64,000 bases of DNA, taken from Actinomadura harenae (lineage in GTDB: Bacteria > Actinomycetota > Actinomycetes > Streptosporangiales > Streptosporangiaceae). The stretch spans positions 1-64,000 of the forward strand of contig NZ_RFFG01000044.1 of the NCBI RefSeq assembly GCF_003696215.1, read 5' to 3'. Position numbers and translations under genes: made by a program. Shown here one piece after another: positions 34,104-45,748 of this stretch; positions within the stretch are counted from its first letter, which is position 1, and each line of letters starts with the position of its first letter. The notes beneath the pieces are model-generated. The model had not been told where the DNA came from and ran no database searches. It saw only the letters and a program-made list of their open reading frames with translations.

Positions 34104-34144
34104 CCGGCCGCCGGGCCGTGCCAGGGACCCGGAACCAGGGGCGT

Positions 34145-35188
34145 TCAGGCGCCCGAGGGGTGCTCCCGCTCCCAGTCGCGGACACGGCCCGCGAACGCAC
34201 GGGACGCGGCGCGCAGCTCGGCCTCGGCGTCCACGCCCTCGGCCTGCGCCTCCCTGACCAGCGCGAACAGCCGCGCCCCGACGTCGGAACCGGCCGCCCG
34301 CGAACCAGCGGGCTCAGAACCGGTGGGCTCAGAACCGGTGGGTTCAGAATCACCCGTCTCGGAGCCGGACACCTCGTAGGCGTCCTCCGGGAGTTCGACG
34401 CGGGCGGCGCGGCGCTGCAGCTGCGCGGCGAGGCTCAGTGAGGGCTGCCCCATCGGGACGCCGTCCAGCACCGAGGCCGCCTCGCCCTTCTTCTCCGCCC
34501 GCTCGGCCGCCTTGATCTGCTCCCAGTTGGCGTTCACCTCGTCGGCGTCCCGGACGGTCACGTCCGCGAACACGTGCGGGTGCCGCCGGACGAGCTTGTC
34601 GACGATCCCGGCCGCCACGTCGTCGATCGTGAACGCCGTCTCGTCGTCCCGCTCGGACGCCACGACCGCGTGGAACGCGACCTGCATGAGCACGTCGCCG
34701 AGCTCCTCGCGCAGTGCGGCGTGGTCGCCACCCGAGATGGCGTCGTCGACCTCGTACGCCTCCTCCAGGAGGTACCTCATCAGCGACTCGTGGGTCTGCT
34801 TGCGGTCCCACGGGCACTCGCGGCGCAGCGTGTCCATGACCGTGACCAGGTCGAGCAGCCGCGCCCCCGGCAGGTCGTAGGAGCCGTGCAGCACCTCGAC
34901 GTCCAGGGGCTCGTCCACGACCCGGCGGCCGACGTCGCGCATCAGCCGCTCGTCGCCGTCCTGCCCGGCCACGAAGACGACCCGCTCCCGGCGCGCCAGG
35001 TCGACCAGCGCGGCCGGGTCCGGGTCGGTGACCTGCTCGGCGTGGATCCCGGCCTCGGCGAGGTAGGGCAGCAGCGGGTGGTCGTTCCGCGCCAGCACCC
35101 GCGGCGCCGAGCGGAGCGCCTCCCAGGCGCGCCAGGTCAGCAGGCCGGGCGCGACCCGGTGGGAGGTCGCCAGCAGGATGAGGCTCAT
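34145..35188 (-). CDS. mazG: nucleoside triphosphate pyrophosphohydrolase MazG
   Basis: Predicted 347-residue housecleaning enzyme that converts (d)NTPs to NMP and pyrophosphate. An N-terminal methylase-like half (MSLILLATSHRVAPGLLTWRAW) precedes the MazG core. The core has LRRECPWDRKQTHESLMRYLLEEAYEVDDAI with the EExxE Mg2+ motif, and ELGDVLMQVAFHAVVA. A second segment, DKLVRRHPHVFADV, is typical. Near the C-terminus a Gly-Ser-Glu-Pro-Thr repeat linker interrupts the domain before EGVDAEAELRAASRAFAGRVRDWE. It starts 3 bases after the SurA-like lipoprotein stop, in the mfd-surA-mazG operon. Confidence 0.94.
   Translation of the reverse strand: MSLILLATSHRVAPGLLTWRAWEALRSAPRVLARNDHPLLPYLAEAGIHAEQVTDPDPAALVDLARRERVVFVAGQDGDERLMRDVGRRVVDEPLDVEVLHGSYDLPGARLLDLVTVMDTLRRECPWDRKQTHESLMRYLLEEAYEVDDAISGGDHAALREELGDVLMQVAFHAVVASERDDETAFTIDDVAAGIVDKLVRRHPHVFADVTVRDADEVNANWEQIKAAERAEKKGEAASVLDGVPMGQPSLSLAAQLQRRAARVELPEDAYEVSGSETGDSEPTGSEPTGSEPAGSRAAGSDVGARLFALVREAQAEGVDAEAELRAASRAFAGRVRDWEREHPSGA
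34281..34370. repeat. six in-frame 15-bp repeats in mazG
   Basis: Units of 15 bp begin at 34281, 34296, 34311, 34326, 34341 and 34356. The third and fourth are identical (GGCTCAGAACCGGTG). On the coding strand they encode GSEPT-like pentapeptides. The array is in frame, so copy-number change would alter only the length of a flexible linker. Confidence 0.9.
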
Positions 35189-35191
35189 CGG

Positions 35192-35872
35192 TTAACGCAC
35201 ACCTGATTCCGTAGCGGACAGCCGGAGCACGACCGGGTTGATCGTGACCTTCGTCGGGTCGAACACCCCGAACCGGGGGTTGATGCTGACCTTCAGCTCA
35301 CGCGCGGCGTCGCCGAGGGCCCGGTCGAACAGCTGCATCGACTGCTGCGCCGTCGGGGAGCTGGGGTTGTGGTCCCAGCCGAACCGGTCCATGAGCAGCA
35401 GCTGGATCGCGTTGAACCGGGCCACGTCCCGCACCCGCTCCTTCGGCAGCCCGGCCGCGAGGGTCGTGGACACCGCGTTGGAGTTGGGCGACTGGTCCAT
35501 CAGCGCGATGGCCTGGTCGACGTCCCCGCCGGTCGGGCTGACGCCGTAGTTCTTCGCCGCCCGGTCGCCGACGCGCAGGAAGACCAGCGAGGCCAGCGTG
35601 GCGCGGATGTCGGACTCGCTCGCCACGTCCGTGCCCATCTGCTGCTGGTCGGACGACTCGCCGCGGGTGGCGCCCGCCTGCGGGTCGGCCTGGAACTGCG
35701 GCTTCCACTCCCGGACGGTCCGGTCCAGGGTGTTGACGCTGATCCGGTCGTCCCCCACCAGTGCCGCGGCGCCCGCCTTCACCTGGCCGCATCCCGACAG
35801 CAGGACGGCCGAAAGGGGCAGCGCCGCGAGCGCGGTGATCCTCGTCTTCTTCGTGATCGGCGTCTTCTTCAT
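35192..35872 (-). CDS. SurA N-terminal-like lipoprotein
   Basis: Predicted 226-residue lipoprotein. A basic start is followed by a hydrophobic segment and lipobox LLSGCG. The mature part carries the SurA-N pattern (AALVGDDRISVNTLDRTVREW), as in chaperone-like lipoproteins found beside mfd and mazG in actinobacteria. The parvulin catalytic domain is missing, so it would act as a chaperone or assembly factor on the outer membrane face. ATG at 35872 has GGGTG 6 bases upstream; GTG at 35881 is possible. It begins 10 bases after the mfd stop and is followed by mazG after 3 bases, so the three are one operon. Confidence 0.83.
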   Translation of the reverse strand: MKKTPITKKTRITALAALPLSAVLLSGCGQVKAGAAALVGDDRISVNTLDRTVREWKPQFQADPQAGATRGESSDQQQMGTDVASESDIRATLASLVFLRVGDRAAKNYGVSPTGGDVDQAIALMDQSPNSNAVSTTLAAGLPKERVRDVARFNAIQLLLMDRFGWDHNPSSPTAQQSMQLFDRALGDAARELKVSINPRFGVFDPTKVTINPVVLRLSATESGVR

Positions 35873-35882
35873 GATCGGCACC

Positions 35883-39434
<3,552 letters not shown>

Positions 39435-39631
39435 CGCCCCGCCGAACAATCCGCGGCGTCGCCCGCCGCGACCCGATTCGGGGCAGCCCGAAAACCCGGG
39501 AGCGATGAGACCACCCCGGTGTCCTGACCCACCCTACGCGGCGCCCACGACAACCCGCGCGAACTCCCCGACACGGACGCGCCGGGGGTCGCGTCACCGC
39601 CTTCGGGCATAAATCATTTGACGTCAACGTC

Positions 39632-39662
39632 TAAGATGAGACAACTATGTCTCAAACGAGAC
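39632..39662 (+). promoter_or_regulatory. compound TetR operator and -10 element
   Basis: The inverted repeat TGAGACA (39637-39643), ACTA, TGTCTCA (39648-39654) is perfect. It shares a half-site with a second inverted repeat, GTCTC (39649-39653), AAAC, GAGAC (39658-39662). Three half-sites thus alternate at regular spacing, enough for two overlapping dimers. A -10-like TAAGAT ends at 39637. A separate perfect palindrome TTGACGTCAA lies at 39618-39627. The cluster is 25-50 bases before the TetR start codon and suits autorepression. Confidence 0.75.
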
Positions 39663-39686
39663 GACGATGAAACGATGAAGGGTCGC

Positions 39687-40319
39687 ATGCGCAGCGAAGA
39701 AGAGATCCTCGGGGCCGCGACCCGGCACCTGAACGCGGACCCCACCGCCTCGATGGCCGGGCTCGCCGAGGCCGCCGGGGTGAGCCGCGCCACCCTGCAC
39801 CGGCACTTCGCGAGCCGCGAGGACCTGCTGCGGGCTCTCGGCGAACGCGCCACCCGCCGCTGGGAGGAGTCCCAGGACGCGGCGGACATCGACGCCGCCG
39901 CCGCGTCCGGCGACCCCGACCGGATGGCCACCGCCCTGCGCGTGATGCTGAACGCCTTCGTCGTCGACGCCGACGACTTCGGCTTCGCGCTCACCGACCA
40001 CTTCGTGAACCGCATCCCGGAGCTGGTCGCCTGGGCCACCCGCCTGGAGGATCGCGAGATCGCCTTCTACGCGGCCTGCCAGGACGCCGGGGTCCTGCGC
40101 CCCGACCTGCCGGTCCGCTGGCTGAGCAACACGGTCTACGGCCTGATGATCAGCGTCCGGGAGAGCCTGCGCCGCGGCGACGTGGCCCGCCGCGACGCCC
40201 CCGCCCTGCTGCTCGGCACCTTCCTGGCCGGCGCGGGCCCCACCCCGGGCCCCACCCCGGGCCCCGCCATGGGCACGTCACGGGCCCCACAGAACGATCA
40301 CGACGGAGGACGAGCATGA
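39687..40319 (+). CDS. TetR-family repressor of drug exporter
   Basis: Predicted 210-residue repressor. The helix-turn-helix region SMAGLAEAAGVSRATLHRHFASREDLLRAL (about residues 22-51) is typical. The ligand domain (about 60-190) is helical, with VMLNAFVVDADDFGFALTDHFV. The tail contains Gly-Pro-Thr-Pro repeats encoded by a GGGCCCCACCCC repeat near 40238-40262. ATG at 39687 has GAAGGG about 4 bases upstream; ATG at 39675 is an alternative. Its TGA overlaps the exporter ATG as ATGA, so the two are translated together and presumably controlled by the upstream operator. Confidence 0.9.
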   Translation: MRSEEEILGAATRHLNADPTASMAGLAEAAGVSRATLHRHFASREDLLRALGERATRRWEESQDAADIDAAAASGDPDRMATALRVMLNAFVVDADDFGFALTDHFVNRIPELVAWATRLEDREIAFYAACQDAGVLRPDLPVRWLSNTVYGLMISVRESLRRGDVARRDAPALLLGTFLAGAGPTPGPTPGPAMGTSRAPQNDHDGGRA

Positions 40320-41950
40320 CGACCGCCAAGCCGGTCGGGAACACGCCCCCCACCGACCCGCGCCCCTCGGCGGACGCGGCCGCGCGGGCCGAATCACGGG
40401 CCGAGACACGGGCTGAGACACAGGTGGAGACACGGCCGGAGGTGCCCGCGCCGCATCCGCGGCGGTGGGCGGGACTGGCCGTCCTGTCGGCGAGCCTGCT
40501 GCTCGTCGTCATGGACATGACCGTCCTGAACGTGGCGCTGCCGGAGATCTCCGCCGACCTGCGGCCGAGTTCGATCTCCCTGCTGTGGATGGTGGACGTC
40601 TACTCGCTCGTCGTGTCCGGGCTGCTGGTGACGTGGGCGGCGGTCGGCGACCGGTGGGGGCGCAAGCGGATGCTGCTCACCGGGTTCGCCCTGTTCGGGC
40701 TGGCCTCCCTGGCCGTCCTGTGGGCGAACTCGCCCGGCGCGGTGATCGCCGTCCGCGCGATGCTCGGCGTCGGCGGCGCAATGATCATGCCGTCCACGCT
40801 GTCCATGATCCGGAACCTGTTCACCGACCCGCGCGAGCGCGCGACGGCCCTCGGGATCTGGGCGACCATGGCCGCGCTCGGCTCAGCGCTCGGCCCGATC
40901 CTCGGCGGCGCGCTGCTGGAGGCGTTCTCCTGGCACTCGGCGTTCCTGGTGAACGTCCCGGTCATGGCGGTCGCGCTCGTCGCGGCCTGGTTCCTGCTGC
41001 CCGAGTCGCGCAACCCGAACCCCGGTCCCTGGGACGCCGTCGGCACCGTCCTGTCGATCGTCGGGATGGTCGCGCTCGTCTATGCGATCAAGCACTTCGG
41101 CAAGGACGGCGTGACCGGCGAGGGGCTCGCCTCCGCCGCGATCGCGATCGCCGCGCTGGGCCTGTTCGTCCGCCGCTGCCTGCGCCGCGACCACCCGCTG
41201 CTGGACGTCCGGCTCCTGCGCGGGCGCGCGTTCTCCGCCGGGGTCGTCACGGCGCTGACCGTGAGCCTCGCGGCCGCCGCGACGATGCTGCTGCTCGCCC
41301 AGTGGATGCAGGTCGTCCAGGGGTACTCGCCGCTGGAGTCCGGGATCCGGCTGCTGCCGGAGGCGGTCGGCGCGGCGGTCGTATCGCCGCTCGCCCCGGC
41401 CCTCGCGAACCGGATCGGCGCGCGGGCCGTCCTGTCCGGCGGGCTGCTGCTGATCGGCGCCGGGTTCGCGGCGCTGTTCCTCGGGCCGCAGCCGCTCGGC
41501 TACCCGACCGTCGCGGTCGCGCTGCTGGTCGTCGGGATCGGGCTGGGCGCGCTCGCCGTGGCGTCCGCCGTGATCATGGCGGGTTCCCCGGCCGAGCGCT
41601 CCGGCAGCGCCGCCGCGTTCGAGGAGACCAGCTACGAGCTGGGCGGCGCGCTCGGCGTCGCGGTCCTCGGCAGCGTCGCCGCCGCGGTGTTCCGGCACGG
41701 CCTGCCGCTGTCGGACCTGGCGTCCGCCGGGATCACCGGACGGGCCGCCGGGCAGGCCCGCGAGTCCATCGCGGGCGCGATCGAGGTCACCGGGCCGGTC
41801 GGCGGGCACCTGGTCGAGCAGGCCAGGTCCGCGTTCACCTCGTCCCTGGAGTGGACGGGCATCGCGGGCGCCGGGCTGATGCTGGCCGCCGCCGTCGCGG
41901 TCTGGCTGCTGACCCCGCGCGACCTGGACCTGACCGAGGTCGAGCACTGA
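40316..41950 (+). CDS. DHA2-family (EmrB/QacA) drug exporter
   Basis: Predicted 544-residue transporter with 14 transmembrane helices. There is an acidic, Ala/Arg/Glu-rich ~50-residue cytoplasmic N-terminus. Motif D1 appears as VVMDMTVLNVALPEI. Motif A appears as AVGDRWGRKRMLL. Motif C is in GIWATMAALGSALGPILGG. The class exports cationic or hydrophobic compounds with proton antiport. It overlaps the TetR gene by 4 bp, and inducers probably are its substrates. The end is followed by two copies of GACGTGTCGGGCGCGC-like sequence near 41966-42001. Confidence 0.92.
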   Translation: MTTAKPVGNTPPTDPRPSADAAARAESRAETRAETQVETRPEVPAPHPRRWAGLAVLSASLLLVVMDMTVLNVALPEISADLRPSSISLLWMVDVYSLVVSGLLVTWAAVGDRWGRKRMLLTGFALFGLASLAVLWANSPGAVIAVRAMLGVGGAMIMPSTLSMIRNLFTDPRERATALGIWATMAALGSALGPILGGALLEAFSWHSAFLVNVPVMAVALVAAWFLLPESRNPNPGPWDAVGTVLSIVGMVALVYAIKHFGKDGVTGEGLASAAIAIAALGLFVRRCLRRDHPLLDVRLLRGRAFSAGVVTALTVSLAAAATMLLLAQWMQVVQGYSPLESGIRLLPEAVGAAVVSPLAPALANRIGARAVLSGGLLLIGAGFAALFLGPQPLGYPTVAVALLVVGIGLGALAVASAVIMAGSPAERSGSAAAFEETSYELGGALGVAVLGSVAAAVFRHGLPLSDLASAGITGRAAGQARESIAGAIEVTGPVGGHLVEQARSAFTSSLEWTGIAGAGLMLAAAVAVWLLTPRDLDLTEVEH

Positions 41951-42124
41951 CCGAACGGCCTCATGGACGTGTCGGGCGCGCCCGTGAACGTGTCGGGCGC
42001 GCGATCCGATGACGTACGGGCGGGTTTCGGGCGGGCCGCATAAGCCGCATGTGGCTCTCAAGGGACCCGCCAAGAAAAGATAAATAGCGGACACTGTGCG
42101 ATCTCACGACTACGCTACGAAGTT

Positions 42125-43030
42125 GTGACCGAACTGCGCACGACACCGGTCAACCCCGGCGACCTGTTCTCCGAACGCGTCCGGCAGTACTCCGCCGAGC
42201 GGCCGGCGCACCGCGTCCAGTTGCTGGAGGCGGGCTGTGGATGGGGACACCCGCTCGACCTCGGACGGATCGACGTCCAGACCACCGGCGTGGACCTCGA
42301 CCTGCCCGAGCTCCGCGCCCGCACCGGCGCCCGCGCCGACCTCGACGCCTGGCACCTGGGCGACCTCCGGGACGTCCCGATGCCGCCGCGCGCGTTCGAC
42401 GTGGTGCACGCCCCCTACCTGATCGAGCGGCTGCGCAACGCCGAGCTCGTCCTCGACCGCATGGCGGCCGCGCTCAGGCCCGGCGGGCTCCTCCTGGTCC
42501 TGATGCGCGACCGCGACACCGCGTTCGGGTTCCTCGACCGCAACGTCCCCGACCTGTTCCGGCGGCTGGCCGTGCGGGCCGCGTCCAGCCGTGTCCCCCG
42601 TCCGCGTCCGGCGGGCCGCCGCCACGCGCACGTCTCCGGCGTCCTCGCCCCGGAGCAGGGCGGAGGCGTGCGGCTCGACGACGCGACGCCGCCGGACGGC
42701 CTCCCGGTGACCGCCGCGAAGGCGGGGCGCGGGGCGTCCAGGGCCCCGGAGCAGACCGGGGGGATCCCGCTGCCGCCGCCCGCGCCGACGGTGTACGACC
42801 GGGTCGCGTCGCGGGCCGGGATGGAGTGGTACTGCGGGATGCGCGGGCTGGTCCTGGCCGAGCAGTACGTGTCGCGGAACTGCATGACCGCCCTCGGGGC
42901 CGGAACCGGCCTGGTCGCCGCCGCGTGCCGCAGCGTGGCGACGGCGAGCCGCGGACGGCTGACCGCGACCCACTCCGAGGTGACCCTGGTGATCCGCAAA
43001 CCGGAGAACCGGTACGCCAGAGTGATCTGA
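42125..43030 (+). CDS. SAM-dependent methyltransferase-like protein
   Basis: Predicted 301-residue class I methyltransferase. Motif I reads LLEAGCGWGHPLDLGR (residues about 33-48), followed by VDLDLPELRAR and the motif IV-like FDVVHAPYLIERL, then RPGGLLLVLMRDR. A central 70-residue Arg/Pro/Gly-rich insertion (SSRVPRPRPAGRRHAHVSG) separates the halves. The C-terminal part has TVYDRVASRAGMEWYCGMRG. It may methylate a glycan or lipid. The GTG at 42125 has no ribosome site. An AT-rich AAGAAAAGATAAATAG lies 40-60 bases upstream, suggesting a promoter with a short leader. It opens the surface-polysaccharide region. Confidence 0.83.
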   Translation: MTELRTTPVNPGDLFSERVRQYSAERPAHRVQLLEAGCGWGHPLDLGRIDVQTTGVDLDLPELRARTGARADLDAWHLGDLRDVPMPPRAFDVVHAPYLIERLRNAELVLDRMAAALRPGGLLLVLMRDRDTAFGFLDRNVPDLFRRLAVRAASSRVPRPRPAGRRHAHVSGVLAPEQGGGVRLDDATPPDGLPVTAAKAGRGASRAPEQTGGIPLPPPAPTVYDRVASRAGMEWYCGMRGLVLAEQYVSRNCMTALGAGTGLVAAACRSVATASRGRLTATHSEVTLVIRKPENRYARVI

Positions 43031-43142
43031 CATCGGGCGCGCGAGGTGCGCGGCGCCCCGCGGGCTCGGTAAATTTCTGCGGTAAACCCCTAGTGACCTG
43101 GATCGGCCCGGCCGTGTGGACCGGGCGGGATCGGAGACCGCG

Positions 43143-44657
43143 GTGACCGCCGAAGCCGGCCTTCCCGACATGCTGCGCGACCTGCCCACCTGGACGCCCG
43201 ACCCGGTGGAGCTCGCGGACCTGGAGCTGCTGCTCTCGGGCGTGTTCCGGCCGCTGCCGGGATTCCTCGGGTCCTACGACACCGCGATGGTGATCGCGGG
43301 CGGGCGCCTCGCCGACGGGACGCCGTGGCCGGTGCCGGTCACGCTGACCGTCCCGAAGGACCTCACCACGCACGAGCGGGTCGTCCTGCAGGACCCGGAG
43401 GGCGTGCCGCTGGCCGTCCTCACCGTCGCCGAGGCGTGGCAGGACCCGACCACCCAGAACTGGCGGCTCGCCGGTCCGCTGGAGGCGCTGCGCGCGCCCG
43501 CGCACGGGCCGTTCCACCGGCTGCGCCGCCGTCCGGACGAGATCGAGCCGTCCGAGGGGCCGGTGCTGGCCGTCGCCATCCGCGAACCCCTGCACCGGCG
43601 CGGGCTCGGACAGGTCCGCCAGGTCGCCGAGGGGCTGGGGGCGCGCGTCCTCGTCCTGCCACTGCTGAGCGGCGTCCACGACGAGTCGCTCGTGCGCGCG
43701 CTCCTCGCCGTCCGGCGGGAACTGCCCGACGGCGCGCGGGTCATCCCGGTGCCGCTGCCCCCGCGTCCGGGGGCCGGTGACAACACCGTGGACACCGCCA
43801 ACGGACGCGACGCCGACGCCGAACGTGACACGCTCCTGCGCGCGCAGGTCGCCGCCGCCTACGGCTCGACGCATCTGCTGGCGTCCGCGGACGTGGAGGG
43901 CACGGCGATCCCCGTGGTCGTCCCGGAGCCGTGGGCCTACGACGCGGACGTGGAGGTCTGGCGGCCCGTCGCGCGCATCGAACCGGACCACGTCAAGGCG
44001 GAGCTGACCCCGGAGCGGCTCGGCGAGCTGCTCGACGCCGGGGAGCCGGTCCCGGACTGGTTCACCCCGCCCGCCGTCGCCGCCGAACTCGCCGTCGCGC
44101 GCCCGCCGAAGCACGAGCGCGGCCTCACGGTCTTCTTCACCGGCCTGTCCGGGTCGGGCAAGTCGACCGTCGCGCGCGGCCTCTCCGACGCCGTCGTCGA
44201 ACGCGGCGGACGCACCGTCACCCTCCTGGACGGCGACGTCGTCCGGCGGACGCTCTCCGCGGGCCTGACGTTCTCGCGCGCCGACCGCGACCTGAACATC
44301 CGCCGCATCGGCTTCGTCGCCGCCGAGATCACCCGGCACGGCGGCGTCGCGGTGTGCGCGCCGATCGCGCCCTACGCGGCCACGCGCGCCGAGGTCCGCC
44401 GGATGGTCGAGGCGGCGGGCGACTTCGTCCTCGTGCACGTCTCCACGCCGCTGGAGGAGTGCGAGCGCCGCGACCGCAAGGGCCTGTACGCCAAGGCGCG
44501 GGCCGGCCTGATCCCCGAGTTCACCGGCGTCTCCGACCCGTACGAGGAGCCCGTGGACGCCGATCTCACCCTCGACACGTCCCAGATGACGCCGGACGAG
44601 GCCGTCGCGCGCGTCGTCGCCCTCCTCACCGAAGGCGCCTGGCTGCGCCCGGAGTGA
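43143..44657 (+). CDS. cysC: APS kinase with degenerate ATP-sulfurylase-like N-terminus
   Basis: Predicted 504-residue cytoplasmic protein. The C-terminal ~180 residues are an APS kinase that would phosphorylate adenylyl-sulfate to PAPS. It has Walker A FFTGLSGSGKST (Lys near 340), LLDGDVVRRTLSAGL, RIGFVAAEITRHGGVAVCAPIAPY, GLYAKARAG and the EEPVDADL end. The N-terminal ~320 residues resemble the ATP-sulfurylase PUA and catalytic domains but are shortened. The QTRNPxHRxHE nucleotide motif is reduced to AIREPLHRRG at 145-154, lacking the conserved Gln, Asn and second His. The sulfurylase is therefore probably inactive. PAPS is the donor for the sulfotransferase at 61939-62847. GGAG precedes the GTG at 43143. 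Confidence 0.9.
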   Translation: MTAEAGLPDMLRDLPTWTPDPVELADLELLLSGVFRPLPGFLGSYDTAMVIAGGRLADGTPWPVPVTLTVPKDLTTHERVVLQDPEGVPLAVLTVAEAWQDPTTQNWRLAGPLEALRAPAHGPFHRLRRRPDEIEPSEGPVLAVAIREPLHRRGLGQVRQVAEGLGARVLVLPLLSGVHDESLVRALLAVRRELPDGARVIPVPLPPRPGAGDNTVDTANGRDADAERDTLLRAQVAAAYGSTHLLASADVEGTAIPVVVPEPWAYDADVEVWRPVARIEPDHVKAELTPERLGELLDAGEPVPDWFTPPAVAAELAVARPPKHERGLTVFFTGLSGSGKSTVARGLSDAVVERGGRTVTLLDGDVVRRTLSAGLTFSRADRDLNIRRIGFVAAEITRHGGVAVCAPIAPYAATRAEVRRMVEAAGDFVLVHVSTPLEECERRDRKGLYAKARAGLIPEFTGVSDPYEEPVDADLTLDTSQMTPDEAVARVVALLTEGAWLRPE

Positions 44658-44767
44658 GCCGCCCCTTTCCCCTCTGAACAAGGGTTTGCGCACGCGGGGT
44701 TCTGCCCTGGGGCGATGCCTCGTACTCTGGTAGTCGGGTTTCCCGATATGTCTGGTAGGTCATGCCG

Positions 44768-45748
44768 ATGCACTTCGATTGGGCGATGGCCGGCGGCTCG
44801 TTCCTCGTCGCCGTCGTCGTCGGACTGACCGGGATGGGCGGCGGGGCGCTGATGACCCCGATGCTGGTGACGTTCTTCGGGGTCAGCCCGCTGGCCGCGG
44901 TCTCCAGCGACCTCGTCGCGGCCGCCGTGATGAAACCCGTCGGAAGCGTCGTCCACCTGCGGCGCGGCACGGTGAACCTGCGCCTGGTCGCCTGGCTGTG
45001 CCTGGGATCGGTGCCCGCCGCGTTCGCCGGGGTGCTCGTCGCGCGCGCGCTCGGGGACGGCGCGTCCGTGCAGGACGTGGTGCAGAAGGCGATGGGCGTG
45101 GCGCTGCTGGTCGCCGCCGCCGGGATCGTCCTGAAGGCATGGCTGTCCCGGGGCCGCACCGGCGAGGACGAGGGCGGACCGGCGCCCGACATCGTCGTCC
45201 GGCCGCTGCCGACGGTGCTCGTGGGACTGGCCGGCGGACTCGTGGTCGGGATGACCTCGGTCGGGTCCGGCTCGCTGATCATCGTCGCGCTGCTCGGCCT
45301 GTACCCGGCGCTGCGCGCGAACCAGATCGTCGGGACGGACCTGCTCCAGGCGGTGCCGCTGGTGTTCTCGGCGGCGCTCGGGCACCTGCTGTTCGGCGAC
45401 TTCCAGTTGCAGGTCACGGCCGCGCTGCTCGTCGGATCGGTCCCCGGCGTCTACCTGGGGTCGCGGATCTCGTCGCGCGCGCCGGGCGGGATCATCCGGC
45501 GGGTGCTGGCGTTCGTGCTAGTGGTGTCCGGCCTCAAGATGTTCGGCGTCCCGGCCGTCCCGCTCGCCTGGGTCATGGTCGGCATGGCCGTCGGGGTCGC
45601 GGCGTTCTGGGCGCTGGCCCGCGCTCGTACGCGCGGGGGTGCCCACGGCCCACGGCAGGACGGCACCGGCGGCGAACACGAATCCGGAGAGAAGCAGCCC
45701 GGAGACCAGCCAGCCCCCGGCCACATCGGTGGCCCAGTGACGCCCTAG
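44768..45748 (+). CDS. TauE/SafE-family sulfur-compound permease
   Basis: Predicted 326-residue membrane protein of the TauE/SafE family, whose members export sulfite, sulfoacetate or taurine-derived ions. It has about eight helices. The family pair of repeats shows VVGLTGMGGGALMTPMLVTFFGV with SSDLVAAAVMKP, and VVGMTSVGSGSLIIVALL with VGTDLLQAVPLV. The last ~50 residues (ARARTRGGAHGPRQDGTGGE) are Gly/Arg/Gln-rich and lie over the antisense of the PAP2-like gene; they look like read-through extension. ATG at 44768 has AGG 8 bases upstream; ATG at 44762 is possible. It follows the APS kinase, giving a sulfur-themed pair. It may relieve sulfite or sulfonate. Confidence 0.87.
   Translation: MHFDWAMAGGSFLVAVVVGLTGMGGGALMTPMLVTFFGVSPLAAVSSDLVAAAVMKPVGSVVHLRRGTVNLRLVAWLCLGSVPAAFAGVLVARALGDGASVQDVVQKAMGVALLVAAAGIVLKAWLSRGRTGEDEGGPAPDIVVRPLPTVLVGLAGGLVVGMTSVGSGSLIIVALLGLYPALRANQIVGTDLLQAVPLVFSAALGHLLFGDFQLQVTAALLVGSVPGVYLGSRISSRAPGGIIRRVLAFVLVVSGLKMFGVPAVPLAWVMVGMAVGVAAFWALARARTRGGAHGPRQDGTGGEHESGEKQPGDQPAPGHIGGPVTP

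Noticed and set aside
29784..34379. 1531-residue plus-strand frame
   Set aside because: It is antisense to NhaA, quinone reductase, penicillin-binding protein and part of mazG, all of which have clear motifs.
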